This document shows, one piece after another, positions 53,910 through 62,143 of a stretch of 64,000 bases of DNA. A model generated the notes under the pieces. That model ran no database searches and was not told the origin of the DNA. It worked only from the letters and a program-made list of their open reading frames with translations. Position 1 is the first letter of the stretch. Each line of letters opens with the position of its first letter. The position numbers and the translations under genes were made by a program. Source of the DNA: CAVXZE01 sp964615365 (GTDB lineage Bacteria > Myxococcota_A > UBA9160 > UBA6930). The stretch lies in the NCBI GenBank assembly GCA_964615365.1, contig CAZTOU010000014.1, forward strand, positions 48,555-112,554. The letters are read 5' to 3'.

Positions 53910-54354
53910 ACCCCTTTGCCGCTCGGATGCGACAGTGGATCGAGTTCGGACGCGCTGCACTAACGGCTCGGGGGGGGTCAGGAGGAGAATAGCTGATCGT
54001 CTGCTCTCGCGGCGGTTCGTATCGGGTGGCCGGAGCGGTGGCAGTCCGCCAAGACCCCATCCCAGTTGATGTCATCGAGGAGAAACAGCTCAATGAATTC
54101 AGGGGCGTCCCAGTGGCGAGGTCAGTCCACGCGAAGCCAGCAGGTTCGAGCGGATCGGGCGCGGGATCTACGCCGTCAGTCTTCTCGAGGAAGAAACGGC
54201 ATCCGAGAGGGCTGATTCCCGCTGTCGGCATCGGTTCACATCGAGGATTCTTGAGGCTACACACGTGGGAGTATTTCGGTCCAACAGGTAGCGTCGCTCA
54301 ACGAGCTCGAGGGGGCGGTGACACCAAGGTTCGATGGGTGGGGTGGAGGGGAGC
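53910..54354. other. Intergenic region with no recognised gene
   Basis: About 445 bases upstream of the integrase remnant. Open frames here have no family resemblance and change frame repeatedly. It is probably decayed sequence of the element that carried the integrase. Confidence 0.4.
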
Positions 54355-54580
54355 GGTGTATTGCACTGCACGCGCCACACGTGGGCGACGATGGCGCTTG
54401 ATGCGGGCAGGAGCGTGCGCTGGGCCACGCTGATCCGGCGCTCACGCTTCGCGTCTATGCACACGCAATGCTCGACGAGGAGAGTGATCTTTCGTTCGCT
54501 GAATTCAGCGACCCCAAACGGCCCTTCTATACGGTCCCTCAACTTGAAGAGCGAACGAAAGAACTCGCTAACTACGCGAA
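54355..54580 (+). pseudogene. Tyrosine recombinase C-terminal remnant, copy 2
   Basis: Frame one gives LHCTRHTWATMALDAGRSVR, including the catalytic Arg region of RHTWAT. A 16-base deletion relative to copy 1 (after GCGCTGGG) removes WVADALG and shifts the frame. The continuing frame ends in SDPKRPFYTVPQLEERTKEL, as in copy 1. The frame then runs straight into tRNA-Arg(TCG) at 54586, the arrangement seen when an element integrates in a tRNA gene. Confidence 0.75.
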
Positions 54581-54585
54581 ATCAT

Positions 54586-54662
54586 TGGCACGCCGGGAGG
54601 GATTCGAACCCCCGACCCCCAGGTTCGAAGCCTGGTGCTCTATCCAGCTGAGCTACCGGCGC
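54586..54662 (-). tRNA. tRNA-Arg (anticodon TCG)
   Basis: Read on the minus strand: acceptor GCGCCGG (54662-54656) pairing with CCGGCGT plus encoded CCA (54588-54586), D arm AGCTCAGCTGGATAGAGC, anticodon stem CCAGG/CCTGG with loop CTTCGAA (anticodon TCG), and T arm with GGTTCGAATCC. One G-U at the first acceptor pair. The 3' end borders an integrase remnant, so this is the probable attachment site. Confidence 0.95.
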
Positions 54663-54758
54663 GTCCTGGGGTTACGATAACAGACCGCCGGCGCGGTGCC
54701 CGCCGGGTCGATGCCGGCCAGGGCCGTATGCCGCGCGCTTCGAGCCAGCAGGAGCGGG

Positions 54759-55121
54759 TCAGCCGCCGTCTTCTTCGGTCTCGAGGCGGCGTCCGATTCC
54801 CCGGAGGATTCCCTCGCGGTCGAAGAGGAGGCTCAGGTCGTCGCGGCGGGAGTCGCTGTCGGAGTAGGAGAAGGCCTTCACGGCGTACGGAAAGATGGTG
54901 AGAGAGCGCTTCCGCTTCTTGGTGCGCCGCCAGGTGTAGAGATCTCCGTCGAACTGCCGGCGAACCAGGCGCGGCGGGCCGAGAGCTTCGAGGACGTCGG
55001 TCTTGGTGCTGCGGCCGATCTCGAGACCCGTGGCCTCGGGAACGGGGACTCCGACCTCGACGTAGGCGAGGCTGCACCCGGAGAGCAACCCGAGCAGGAG
55101 GAGGGATGCGACGCGCTTCAT
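54759..55121 (-). CDS. BamE/SmpA-like lipoprotein 5
   Basis: The 120-residue protein has a lipoprotein signal with lipobox LLSGC (Cys16) and a BamE-like core: TKTDVLEALGPPRLVRRQFD, DLYTWRRTKKRKRSL and LSLLFDREGILRGIG. These small folds (beta-alpha-alpha-beta-beta) sit in the inner leaflet of the outer membrane. It is last of five tandem genes; start ATG 55121 overlaps the previous stop by 4 bases (ATGA). Specific role unknown. Confidence 0.78.
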   Translation of the reverse strand: MKRVASLLLLGLLSGCSLAYVEVGVPVPEATGLEIGRSTKTDVLEALGPPRLVRRQFDGDLYTWRRTKKRKRSLTIFPYAVKAFSYSDSDSRRDDLSLLFDREGILRGIGRRLETEEDGG

Positions 55122-55585
55122 TCGAGCCGCTCCCGCGCGCCTTCGCCGCCTCGCGCCGCCTCGCTCCGGCGGGTGTTCGCGATCCCCAGGTTGACGCAAT
55201 CGCCCCGCAATTGCCCCTGCGAGTCGAAGAACACCATAAGAGTGTCGTCTCTTCCGGAGGTCTCGCTGACGAAGTAGATCGGGATCGGCGGCGTCGGGCC
55301 GAACAGACCGACTATCGAAGGGTTGACGTTGATGGTGCGGGTGTCCCGGGCTTGCCGCCGATAGACGAAGATCTCGCCCGCGTCCTGGCTGATCACGTCG
55401 ATGGGGGGGCCGAGCGTCGCGAGCACGTCGGCCTTGAAAACCGGCCCCTCGGCCTGGAGCTTCACGAACTCTCCCAGGGATGCCTCGGTGTAGGCATCGT
55501 GGGTGCGGTACGAGCCGATCGAGAAGATCGCCTCTGCGCATCCGGTCGAGAGGGCGGCACCCAGGAGGAGCGCGAGTCGGATCAT
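55118..55585 (-). CDS. BamE/SmpA-like lipoprotein 4
   Basis: The 155-residue protein has a lipobox at LSTGC (Cys16) and the core VFKADVLATLGPPIDVISQD, EIFVYRRQAR, then LMVFFDSQGQLRGDCVNLGI. A Pro-rich insertion (LFGPTPPIPIYFVSE) distinguishes it. It shares the 'LGPP' turn and the strand pattern L-x-V-F-F-D-x-x-G with the other four proteins of the array. It starts 3 bases after lipoprotein 3 ends. Confidence 0.78.
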   Translation of the reverse strand: MIRLALLLGAALSTGCAEAIFSIGSYRTHDAYTEASLGEFVKLQAEGPVFKADVLATLGPPIDVISQDAGEIFVYRRQARDTRTINVNPSIVGLFGPTPPIPIYFVSETSGRDDTLMVFFDSQGQLRGDCVNLGIANTRRSEAARGGEGARERLE

Positions 55586-55588
55586 GGC

Positions 55589-56029
55589 TCAATCGTCCTT
55601 CCCGGGCCGCGGGTCGTCTCGCCGGTAGGCGTGGTACTTCACCTTGCCGGTCTCGTCGAAGAAGACCGTGAGCGTCTCCGACACGGCTACCGCATCGAAG
55701 ATCCCGACCAGGATCGGAATGAAGAAGAGCCTCGACCGGGTCTCGACGTATCGGTAGGTGTAGACGTCGTCCAGCAGGGCGGGCTGCGGCTTCATGATGT
55801 CTTCCTCGTTCTCGAAGATCACGTCGAGGAGCGAGGGCTTGTAGAAGGCGGAGGGCGGCCCGAACCAGCTCGTGATCTGCTCGCGGGTGGTGAGGCCGTC
55901 CTGGATCTGCGGGATGTTCTCGACCGGGATCTCGCTGCCGAAGCTCCCGGAGAAGGAGATGCACCCGGACGAGAGCGCTCCCAGGAGGATGGCGACGAGG
56001 GCCCACGGTTTCTTCGCGGTGGTTCTCAT
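55589..56029 (-). CDS. BamE/SmpA-like lipoprotein 3
   Basis: The 146-residue product has lipobox LSSGC (Cys23). The core reads IQDGLTTREQITSWFGPPSA, DDVYTYRYVETRSRLFFIPI, then LTVFFDETGKVKYHAYRRDD. GPP in the loop is shared with the rest of the array. ATG 56029 overlaps the preceding stop (56026) by 4 bases, so translation is coupled. Confidence 0.78.
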   Translation of the reverse strand: MRTTAKKPWALVAILLGALSSGCISFSGSFGSEIPVENIPQIQDGLTTREQITSWFGPPSAFYKPSLLDVIFENEEDIMKPQPALLDDVYTYRYVETRSRLFFIPILVGIFDAVAVSETLTVFFDETGKVKYHAYRRDDPRPGKDD

Positions 56030-56457
56030 GGCTCCCCGGAGGCCTTTCGGAAGCTGACCTCCCGGACGAGGTCTTCCCGATCGAAGAAGATCACCAGCAG
56101 ATCGCTCTCGGTCCGTGCCCTGACGTAGTTGTAGAGGAGCAGCACGCTGCCGCGGGCCGTCAGGGTGTCGCGCTGGTAGGTGAAGGCGTCCTGGGCCCGG
56201 TTGCCCAGCGCCACCGCTCCCGACACTCGCGCGGTCTCGTCGCCCAGCGCAGCGAGCACCTCGGAGCGCACGAACTCCTCCGGTGGGCCGAGAAGGTCGA
56301 GCACCTGGCCCTTGCTGGTCTCGCCCGGGACGATCTGGGAGACCGCGGCGGGATCGAGAGCGGAGCCGAAGACGCCGGATGCCGAGACGTAGAGACAGCC
56401 CGAGAGCAGGAGCGCGGGCAGGAGAGCGGCGGTGCGCGCAGACTCAGCGAGGGTCAT
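56026..56457 (-). CDS. BamE/SmpA-like lipoprotein 2
   Basis: The 143-residue product has a signal (TAALLPALLLSGC, lipobox Cys21) and the core IVPGETSKGQVLDLLGPPEE, QDAFTYQRDTLTARGSVLLL, SDLLVIFFDREDLVREVSFR. Same fold and motif order as its neighbours. Start ATG 56457 lies 14 bases within the 3' end of lipoprotein 1. Confidence 0.78.
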   Translation of the reverse strand: MTLAESARTAALLPALLLSGCLYVSASGVFGSALDPAAVSQIVPGETSKGQVLDLLGPPEEFVRSEVLAALGDETARVSGAVALGNRAQDAFTYQRDTLTARGSVLLLYNYVRARTESDLLVIFFDREDLVREVSFRKASGEP

Positions 56458-56884
56458 CCGCGATCTCGTCGATGCGGGACACGGTCTGGACCACGTCGTT
56501 TTCGTCGAACTCGATCCGCCAGCGATCCTCGCGTGAGATGCTCCAGGCGACGTCGAAGAGTGCGGGACCGGTGGGCAGCAGCCCGAACTCCCGGACCGTG
56601 TACCCCTCGGAGGCGTAGGTGTAGGCGCTGCGACCGAAGATGTCCCCGGCCTCGACGATCCTGCGGCGCTGGGGACTGGTGATCCGCGGCCAGTCGAAGG
56701 GAGCGGGCCGTCGCATCTCTTCGGGGGGACCGAGCCGCTGGAGCACCTCGCTCCGGGTCGTGGCGCCGGGTTGGATCGACTCCAGCGCCTGGGCTGTGGG
56801 GAGACGCTGGTGGCTCACCTCGAAGTTCGTGCACCCACAGATGGTGGCCACCGCGATCGAGAGGCCGACGCACCTGCTCCGCAT
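56444..56884 (-). CDS. BamE/SmpA-like lipoprotein 1
   Basis: The 146-residue product has lipobox TICGC (Cys18) and the core IQPGATTRSEVLQRLGPPEE, FGRSAYTYASEGYTVREFGL and WRIEFDENDVVQTVSRIDEI. It heads the array, and the promoter should lie between 56885 and the assembly gap at 57009. ATG 56884. No OmpA or BAM complex gene is close. Confidence 0.78.
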   Translation of the reverse strand: MRSRCVGLSIAVATICGCTNFEVSHQRLPTAQALESIQPGATTRSEVLQRLGPPEEMRRPAPFDWPRITSPQRRRIVEAGDIFGRSAYTYASEGYTVREFGLLPTGPALFDVAWSISREDRWRIEFDENDVVQTVSRIDEIADDPR

Positions 56885-57008
56885 ATCGACCCCCCCTTCT
56901 CGGCCACAAGTTAGCCCATCGCTGCACACCGGCGGGCGAGCAGGGAAGGAGTGGGGAGAGGTGTCCGGCGCGGCGAGTGGCTCGTCTCGGGAATCGACCG
57001 CGCACCGN

Positions 57009-57107
57009 NNNNNNNNNNNNNNNNNNNNNNNNNNNNNNNNNNNNNNNNNNNNNNNNNNNNNNNNNNNNNNNNNNNNNNNNNNNNNNNNNNNNNNNNNNNN
57101 NNNNNNN
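57009..57107. other. Run of N: assembly gap
   Basis: Unresolved bases; the true gap length is unknown. The 5' end of the lipoprotein cluster promoter and the 3' end of the XRE gene may be hidden here. Reading frames that span it are not meaningful. Confidence 0.99.
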
Positions 57108-57294
57108 GCGGGAAGTACTCGTTGCGCAGATCCCACGGAACGCCGAGTGCCGCGAGGATCTTGCGCTTGGTCGCCTGGCGACACTCCTGACCCTTTTCGA
57201 CCGCGTGAATCGTTCGGGGGGAGACCCGAGCGCGTCCAGCGAGTTCGCTCTGGGTCCAGGCTCGAGCCTGGCGTGCGGCTCGGATGCGGTTCAT
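57108..57294 (-). CDS. XRE-family helix-turn-helix protein (cut by gap)
   Basis: The visible 62 residues start MNRIRAARQARAWTQSELAG and continue RARVSPRTIHAVEKGQECRQ, a complete XRE helix-turn-helix. The tail beyond EYFP runs into the N-run. Small proteins of this kind usually end soon after, so most of the gene may be present. ATG 57294. Confidence 0.75.
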
Positions 57295-57476
57295 GTCAGT
57301 CTCACGGCTAGATGTTACTGCTCGCAAGTGTAGCGCTTGAGAGGCCCGGCGGACTAGCCCGGTTCTCCCCTCACCGGTTCTATGAAGGCCGGATTTCCCG
57401 CGGGGGAACGGGGGGTTACGGGCGCGCAGTAGGGTTTTCAACCCACCCTGTTCGAGGGCCTCCGCCCCCGCCCGCG

Positions 57477-57902
57477 CTATCTCCAGCGCCAGCCGGTGGG
57501 GAGGTAGTGGGACTCCGGGACCACGGCGGCCACCGTCATCGGTGTGGGGCGCTCCACGGCCGCCGGACCCCAGCCCGTCACCGAGATCACCATCAGCAGC
57601 ATGGCGGCTGCGGCCAGGGCGCCGAGGGCGGGGACGCCGATGCGGTCCTGCCACTCGGGCTTGGGAGCCGCGCTCCAGCGAGCCAGGGAGGCGAGCCGGT
57701 TGTGGGCCTCCGCGGAGGGCTCGATGGGGACCAGCGCGGCGGGAAGCTGGGCCAGCAGGGCCTCGCTGGCCTCGAACTCCGCGAGCGCACGCTGACAGCG
57801 AGCACAGCCATGGGCGTGCTCGCGGACTGCCGCCTCGAGCCCGGCCGGGATGGTGTGATCCAGGATTGACGGAAGAAGCTGCCGAGCGGTGAAGTGATTC
57901 AT
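57477..57902 (-). CDS. Zinc-containing anti-sigma factor
   Basis: The 141-residue protein has the anti-sigma zinc motif H-x3-C-x2-C in HAHGCARCQRAL, and one transmembrane helix (about 92-112, VPALGALAAAAMLLMVISVT), then a short periplasmic tail. It should hold the ECF sigma factor encoded just upstream at the membrane. Its ATG overlaps that gene's stop by 4 bases. Confidence 0.88.
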   Translation of the reverse strand: MNHFTARQLLPSILDHTIPAGLEAAVREHAHGCARCQRALAEFEASEALLAQLPAALVPIEPSAEAHNRLASLARWSAAPKPEWQDRIGVPALGALAAAAMLLMVISVTGWGPAAVERPTPMTVAAVVPESHYLPTGWRWR

Positions 57903-58501
57903 GACCCTTGCCCTCGCATGTCTCGCAGGAGGGGTTGGAGCATCTCCCGGAGCTCCTCGCGTCCCCGGCGCAGCCAGGTTCCCACCGTCGCCAGGGGAAT
58001 GTTCTCGCGCTCGGCGATCTCGGTGTTCGAGAGACCGTGGTTGATGCGCAGCACCAGGACCCGTCGGTGCTGGGGCTTCACCTGCAACAGCGCCTTCGCC
58101 ACGGCCGAGAGCACCTCCGCCTCGAACACCTGCGTCTCGGGGTCGCTCGCCACCGGCGTTCCCACCGCCAGCGCCTGGCTCGTCGCTTCCCGCTTCAATC
58201 CTTCTCTTCGCTTCCGCGAGCGGAGCAGGTTGACGGATGTGTTCACCGCCGCGCGGTAGAGGTAGCTCCAGAGACTCGCCGAGCCGCGGTAGGCCGCTCG
58301 CGGAAGCACCTGGAAGACTCCCTGCACCACGTCTTCCGCGTCGGAGCGGTTGCCGACGATGCGGTAGGCCACTGCCTCGAGTCGCGAGCGGTATCTTCCG
58401 TGCGCCTCCTCGAAGGCTCCTGGATCGCCCCGCAGCCAGCGCCGATCCAGCTCGGCGGCGGCCATCCGCGGGGGCATGGTACTGCTCGTCGATCCGTTCA
58501 C
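57899..58501 (-). CDS. ECF-family RNA polymerase sigma factor
   Basis: The 200-residue protein has region 2 (FEEAHGRYRSRLEAVAYRIV; DAEDVVQGVFQVLPRAAYRG; WSYLYRAAVNTSVNLLRSRK) and region 4 (HRRVLVLRINHGLSNTEIAE; LATVGTWLRRGREELREML). GTG 58501 has GGGAG eight bases upstream; ATG 58477 is an alternative. It pairs with the zinc anti-sigma gene directly downstream, so signal-dependent release is likely. Its regulon is not evident. Confidence 0.92.
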   Translation of the reverse strand: MNGSTSSTMPPRMAAAELDRRWLRGDPGAFEEAHGRYRSRLEAVAYRIVGNRSDAEDVVQGVFQVLPRAAYRGSASLWSYLYRAAVNTSVNLLRSRKRREGLKREATSQALAVGTPVASDPETQVFEAEVLSAVAKALLQVKPQHRRVLVLRINHGLSNTEIAERENIPLATVGTWLRRGREELREMLQPLLRDMRGQGS

Positions 58502-58680
58502 ACCCGGAACTCCCAGCCGTCCTATCTATTGAGACAGCGTACCCGGACTCGAAGATTCAGAATAGCAGAAAGGTTCCCCCGCGGGGCATGCCAGGGGCCC
58601 TCCGAACGCCGAGAGCGCGTTTTTCCTAGAATTCGAACGCGTTCGCGCAATCCCGGAGAGCCGGGAAAGGGAGGATTTCG

Positions 58681-59856
58681 GTGGGATTCAAGGACCGTGC
58701 GGCCATCGTCGGCGTGGGCGAGACGGAGTACGTCCGCGGAGCCGACGCGCTGCCCGAAGAGCTCATGCTTCGCGCCGCACGCGCCGCCGTGGCCGACGCC
58801 GGGCTCGCGCTCACCGACATCGACGGTCTGATCCCGCCCTCGGGCTTCACCACCACCGAGACGCTGGCGACCAATCTCGGCATCCGCGATCTGCGCTACG
58901 CGGTGACGGTCCACATGGGAGGCGCCAGCCCCATCGCCGCGCTCCAGAGCGCGGCGGTGGCCGTCGCGAACGGTCTGGCCCGGCACGTGCTGGTGGTGGT
59001 GGGCTGGAACGGCTTCTCGGCCCTGCGTCCCCGGCCCGGTGCGCGACAGCCCCGGCTCTCGTTCGCTCCCACCGCCGCCGGCGAGCAGATCGTGGATTTC
59101 TACCTGCCCCACGGCGCGATGCTGCCGGTCCAGCTCTACGCGTGGATCTGCATGCGCCACAAGCAGCTCTACGGCATCCCCGACCAGGCGACCGGCCAGG
59201 TGGCCCTGGCCTGTCGCCGCCACGCCCAGCTCAATCCGAAGGCCTTGATGCGCGGCAAGCCCCTCGGCATGGAGGAGTATCTGAACGCTCGCTGGATCTC
59301 GGAGCCCTTTCGCCTCTACGACTGCGCGCTCGAGACCGACTGCGCCGCCGCCGTGGTCGTCGCCGCGACCGAGCGCGCCCGTGATCTCCCGCAGCCTCCG
59401 GTGCTGATCATGGGCGCCGCGGAGGGGCGCCCCTTTCCCGCCGACGACATCCCGAGCCGACCCGAGCCGTTCCGGGTGGGACTGAGCTTCGCCGCACCGA
59501 GGGCCTTCGAGATGGCGGGGATCGGACCGCGCGACGTGGATCTCCTCGGGATCTACGACTGCTTCAGCTACGTGGTGCTGATCCAGCTCGAGGCGCTGGG
59601 GATCTGCGGCCCGGGCGAGTCCGGGGACTTCGTGAGCGACGGCCGGATCGAGCTCGGCGGGAGATACCCGATGAACACCCACGGAGGTCTGCTCTCCCAG
59701 GGTCACGCCTGGGGACTGAATCACGTGATCGAGATGACGCGTCAGCTACGCGGTCAGGCCGGCGAGGCCCAGGTGCCGGAGGCCGAGCTCGGACTGGTGA
59801 CGGGCTGGGGCGACTTCGGGGACGGAAGCATCGCGATCCTCCGGAGGGACCGATGA
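58681..59856 (+). CDS. Thiolase-like lipid-transfer/aldolase family protein
   Basis: The 391-residue protein is a thiolase-fold enzyme without the catalytic Cys: HMGGASPIAALQSAAVAV replaces C-x-S-G. It keeps VDLLGIYDCFSYVVLIQLEA and MNTHGGLLSQGHAWGLNHVI. This is the Ltp2-like pattern; Ltp2 with a DUF35 partner acts as a retro-aldolase in sterol side-chain breakdown, and the next gene is a DUF35 protein. GTG 58681 follows AGGGAGGATTTCG. Substrate in this host is inferred to be an acyl-CoA. Confidence 0.82.
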   Translation: MGFKDRAAIVGVGETEYVRGADALPEELMLRAARAAVADAGLALTDIDGLIPPSGFTTTETLATNLGIRDLRYAVTVHMGGASPIAALQSAAVAVANGLARHVLVVVGWNGFSALRPRPGARQPRLSFAPTAAGEQIVDFYLPHGAMLPVQLYAWICMRHKQLYGIPDQATGQVALACRRHAQLNPKALMRGKPLGMEEYLNARWISEPFRLYDCALETDCAAAVVVAATERARDLPQPPVLIMGAAEGRPFPADDIPSRPEPFRVGLSFAAPRAFEMAGIGPRDVDLLGIYDCFSYVVLIQLEALGICGPGESGDFVSDGRIELGGRYPMNTHGGLLSQGHAWGLNHVIEMTRQLRGQAGEAQVPEAELGLVTGWGDFGDGSIAILRRDR

Positions 59857-60269
59857 GCGACGCGGCACCCAGGCCCCTTCCCGGAATGGACGGGATGCAC
59901 GGCGACTTCTATCGAGAGTGCGCGCGGGCGGGAGGGCTCGTCTTCCAGCGCTGCGAAGCGTGCGGGAGCCTTCGCCACCCGCCCCGGATCCTCTGTGCCG
60001 AGTGCGGCTCCGACCGGGTGAGCTGGGCCCCCTCCACCGGGCGCGGCACCGTCTTCAGCTGGACGGTGACCCATCAGGCGTCGCATCCCGCCTTTGCCGG
60101 CGAGGTGCCCTACGCCGTGGTCGTGGTCGAGCTCGAAGAGGGGGTGCGGATCGTCTCGCGTCTCCGCGAGCTGGATCCCGGGCAGCTCGAGCTGGGCCTT
60201 CCGGTGGAGGTCGTCCTCGAGGAGGCCGCCGAGGGCATCCCGCTCCCCTACGCGCGCCCGCGCCGCTAG
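59853..60269 (+). CDS. DUF35 OB-fold/zinc-ribbon partner protein
   Basis: The 138-residue protein has a zinc ribbon (FQRCEACGSLRHPPRILCAE then CGSD) and OB fold (RGTVFSWTVTHQASHP; YAVVVVELEEGVRIVSRL). DUF35 proteins bind thiolase-like enzymes and stimulate or direct them. ATG overlaps the thiolase stop by 4 bases, so the two form a complex most likely. This corresponds to the ChsH2-DUF35/Ltp2 arrangement known from steroid degraders. Confidence 0.88.
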   Translation: MSDAAPRPLPGMDGMHGDFYRECARAGGLVFQRCEACGSLRHPPRILCAECGSDRVSWAPSTGRGTVFSWTVTHQASHPAFAGEVPYAVVVVELEEGVRIVSRLRELDPGQLELGLPVEVVLEEAAEGIPLPYARPRR

Positions 60270-60328
60270 CTTCCGCAAGGCCGCGGTCGTCGAGGAGCTC
60301 CGCGCCTTCGCCGCGGGGGAGGCCGCGA

Positions 60329-61591
60329 TCAGTCGCGCGGTCTGGCAACCCGCGGAAAGGCCCGGTTGATCTCGACGATCAGCTGGAGCAGGCGAACCAG
60401 GTGAAGGCTCAGGACCGGCTTGCCGCTGGTCAAGAGCGCCACCGCCAGCGCGCGCTCGGGATCGGCCCAGCTCCAGATGTTGGTGAAGCCGATGTGGCCG
60501 AAGGCGCGGCCGGTCCTCGGTCCGAAGAGCCCGACCGGATCGTCGCCGAGCATGGGACCGAGCCCGTAGCGGATCGGCAGGCCCAGGGTGAGATCGATCT
60601 CCCGGTAGCTCTGCTCGGAGGTCGCGTGGTGGACGGTGCGCGGGTCGAAGACGCGCACCCCGTTCATCGCTCCCCCGTCGAGGAGACACTGGTAGAAGGC
60701 CGAGAGCTCAAGGGCGGTGGAGACGATGTTGGCCGAGGGAACGATGCCGCGCAGGAAGCGCGGATCGTTGGAGAGCTCCACCGCCTCGCGCACCCCCGCA
60801 CCCAGCGCGCGGCGCAGCAGCTTCGAGAAGGTGGGTAGGACGGGCGGGCCGGTGAAGGCGTTCACGGCTACCCGCCCGATGTCATCCTCCGCCACGCCGT
60901 AGTTCATCCAGCGAAAGCCCAGCGGCTCACAGATCTCTCGCGCCAGGACGGTGCGGATGTCGCTGCCGGTGGCGCTCCGCACCACCTCGCCCAGCACGAA
61001 GCCGCCGCTGATCGCGTGATAGGCGAGCAGCCTTCCCGGTCGGGTGCGCGTCCTCGCCTCGCAGAGGAGACGGACGACCTGGTCCGGGCGGCCGAGCAGG
61101 TCGAGATCGACGCTCTCCGGCGGCAGGCTCGGGATGCCCGCCCGATGGCCGAGCACGTGCCGCAGCGTGATCCACTGCTTTCCGTGATTGCCGAACCCGG
61201 GGATGTAGTCGCAGACCCGGTCCTCCAGATGGAGGACGCGCTGCTCGTCGAGCTTGTGGATCACCATGGCGGTGATCGCCTTGGCGGCAGAGTAGACACA
61301 GAAGGGGGTCGCACAGGTCGCCGGCACCTTGGGAGTGTCGGGGTCGTCCTCGGGTGCGTTCCCCGAGGCGTGCCCCAGCGCGCGGTTCAGGACCACGCGT
61401 CCGCTCCGCCGGATGCAGATCTGGATCGCGGGGTGGACGCCGGTCCGGTAGAAAGCCTCCACCCGTCGCCACACCGCGTCGACCGCGGAGCGGCGGGCGC
61501 CCGTGCCTCGCAGGGGATCCTCCCCGCCGATCGAGGTCACCTCTTCCAGGTCCTCGGGGACGGCGCAGCGGGCCACCAGAGGGATCTTCAT
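60329..61591 (-). CDS. Beta-lactamase-fold serine hydrolase/esterase
   Basis: The 420-residue protein has the S-x-x-K motif in VYSAAKAITAMVIHKL, the Y-x-N/S-type YHAISGGFVLGEVVR, and a GHIGF segment at the C-terminus standing in for K-T-G. It is of the class C beta-lactamase-like esterase/peptidase group, not necessarily an antibiotic enzyme. ATG 61591 is used; the upstream frame has no further homology. No signal peptide is seen, so the protein is probably cytosolic. It converges on the DUF35 gene. Confidence 0.85.
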   Translation of the reverse strand: MKIPLVARCAVPEDLEEVTSIGGEDPLRGTGARRSAVDAVWRRVEAFYRTGVHPAIQICIRRSGRVVLNRALGHASGNAPEDDPDTPKVPATCATPFCVYSAAKAITAMVIHKLDEQRVLHLEDRVCDYIPGFGNHGKQWITLRHVLGHRAGIPSLPPESVDLDLLGRPDQVVRLLCEARTRTRPGRLLAYHAISGGFVLGEVVRSATGSDIRTVLAREICEPLGFRWMNYGVAEDDIGRVAVNAFTGPPVLPTFSKLLRRALGAGVREAVELSNDPRFLRGIVPSANIVSTALELSAFYQCLLDGGAMNGVRVFDPRTVHHATSEQSYREIDLTLGLPIRYGLGPMLGDDPVGLFGPRTGRAFGHIGFTNIWSWADPERALAVALLTSGKPVLSLHLVRLLQLIVEINRAFPRVARPRD

Positions 61592-61800
61592 CCGGGCGAT
61601 CAGGTGCAAGGGGTCCACGGCTCCCTCGATCCTCGACAGGGCGGCTCCATTCTCCGAATCGACCGACCGAGGGGGTCGATTGACTCCACCAGCACTCGCG
61701 CCGCAGCCCCTCCCCGGCCGCTTCTCCTCACGGGAGGGAAGGGAACGCCAGCGCGGCGGGCCGGGGCGATCCCCCAAGTACCCGCCGCGATGGAAGAATC

Positions 61801-61878
61801 TGGGGTGGGCGAGGGGAATTGAACCCCCGACCTCCGGAACCACAATCCGGCGCTCTAACCAACTGAGCTACGCCCACC
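61801..61878 (-). tRNA. tRNA-His (anticodon GTG)
   Basis: Minus strand: extra 5' G (61878) facing discriminator C, acceptor GTGGGCG/CGCCCAC, D arm GCTCAGTTGGTTAGAGC, anticodon stem CCGGA/TCCGG with loop TTGTGGT (anticodon GTG), T arm with GGTTCAATTCC, encoded CCA at 61803-61801. The G-1 is the identity element of tRNA-His. Confidence 0.96.
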
Positions 61879-61962
61879 GCATGCAGAGGGCCGAACCTAG
61901 AGCCGCCATCAGGGGGTGTCAACGTGACCCGGAGCCATCCTGCTACCCTCCTCCCCCGGCGA

Positions 61963-62038
61963 GCCCCGGTAGCTCAGGGGATAGAGCGGCTGCCTTCTAA
62001 GCAGCGGGTCGCAGGTTCGAATCCTGCCCGGGGTGCCA
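61963..62038 (+). tRNA. tRNA-Arg (anticodon TCT)
   Basis: Acceptor GCCCCGG (61963-61969) with CCGGGGT, D arm AGCTCAGGGGATAGAGC, anticodon stem GCTGC/GCAGC with loop CTTCTAA (anticodon TCT), T arm with GGTTCGAATCC, encoded CCA at 62036-62038. It is divergent from tRNA-His, 84 bases away. Confidence 0.96.
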
Positions 62039-62143
62039 ACAACACCGCCTAGTTAGCGATTTGGCCCGCGCGGCCGTTGCCCATTCGTTGCCCGCAATTG
62101 AGTTTGAACCGCACCGGGAATCCCGGAGACCTTGCCTGGGTGC

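Noticed and set aside
56951..57333. Reading frames spanning the N-run
   Set aside because: They contain unknown bases and no meaningful homology.
62045..62110. Possible integrase or att remains after tRNA-Arg(TCT)
   Set aside because: The words CGTTGCCC repeat twice, but I could not match an integrase or tRNA fragment.
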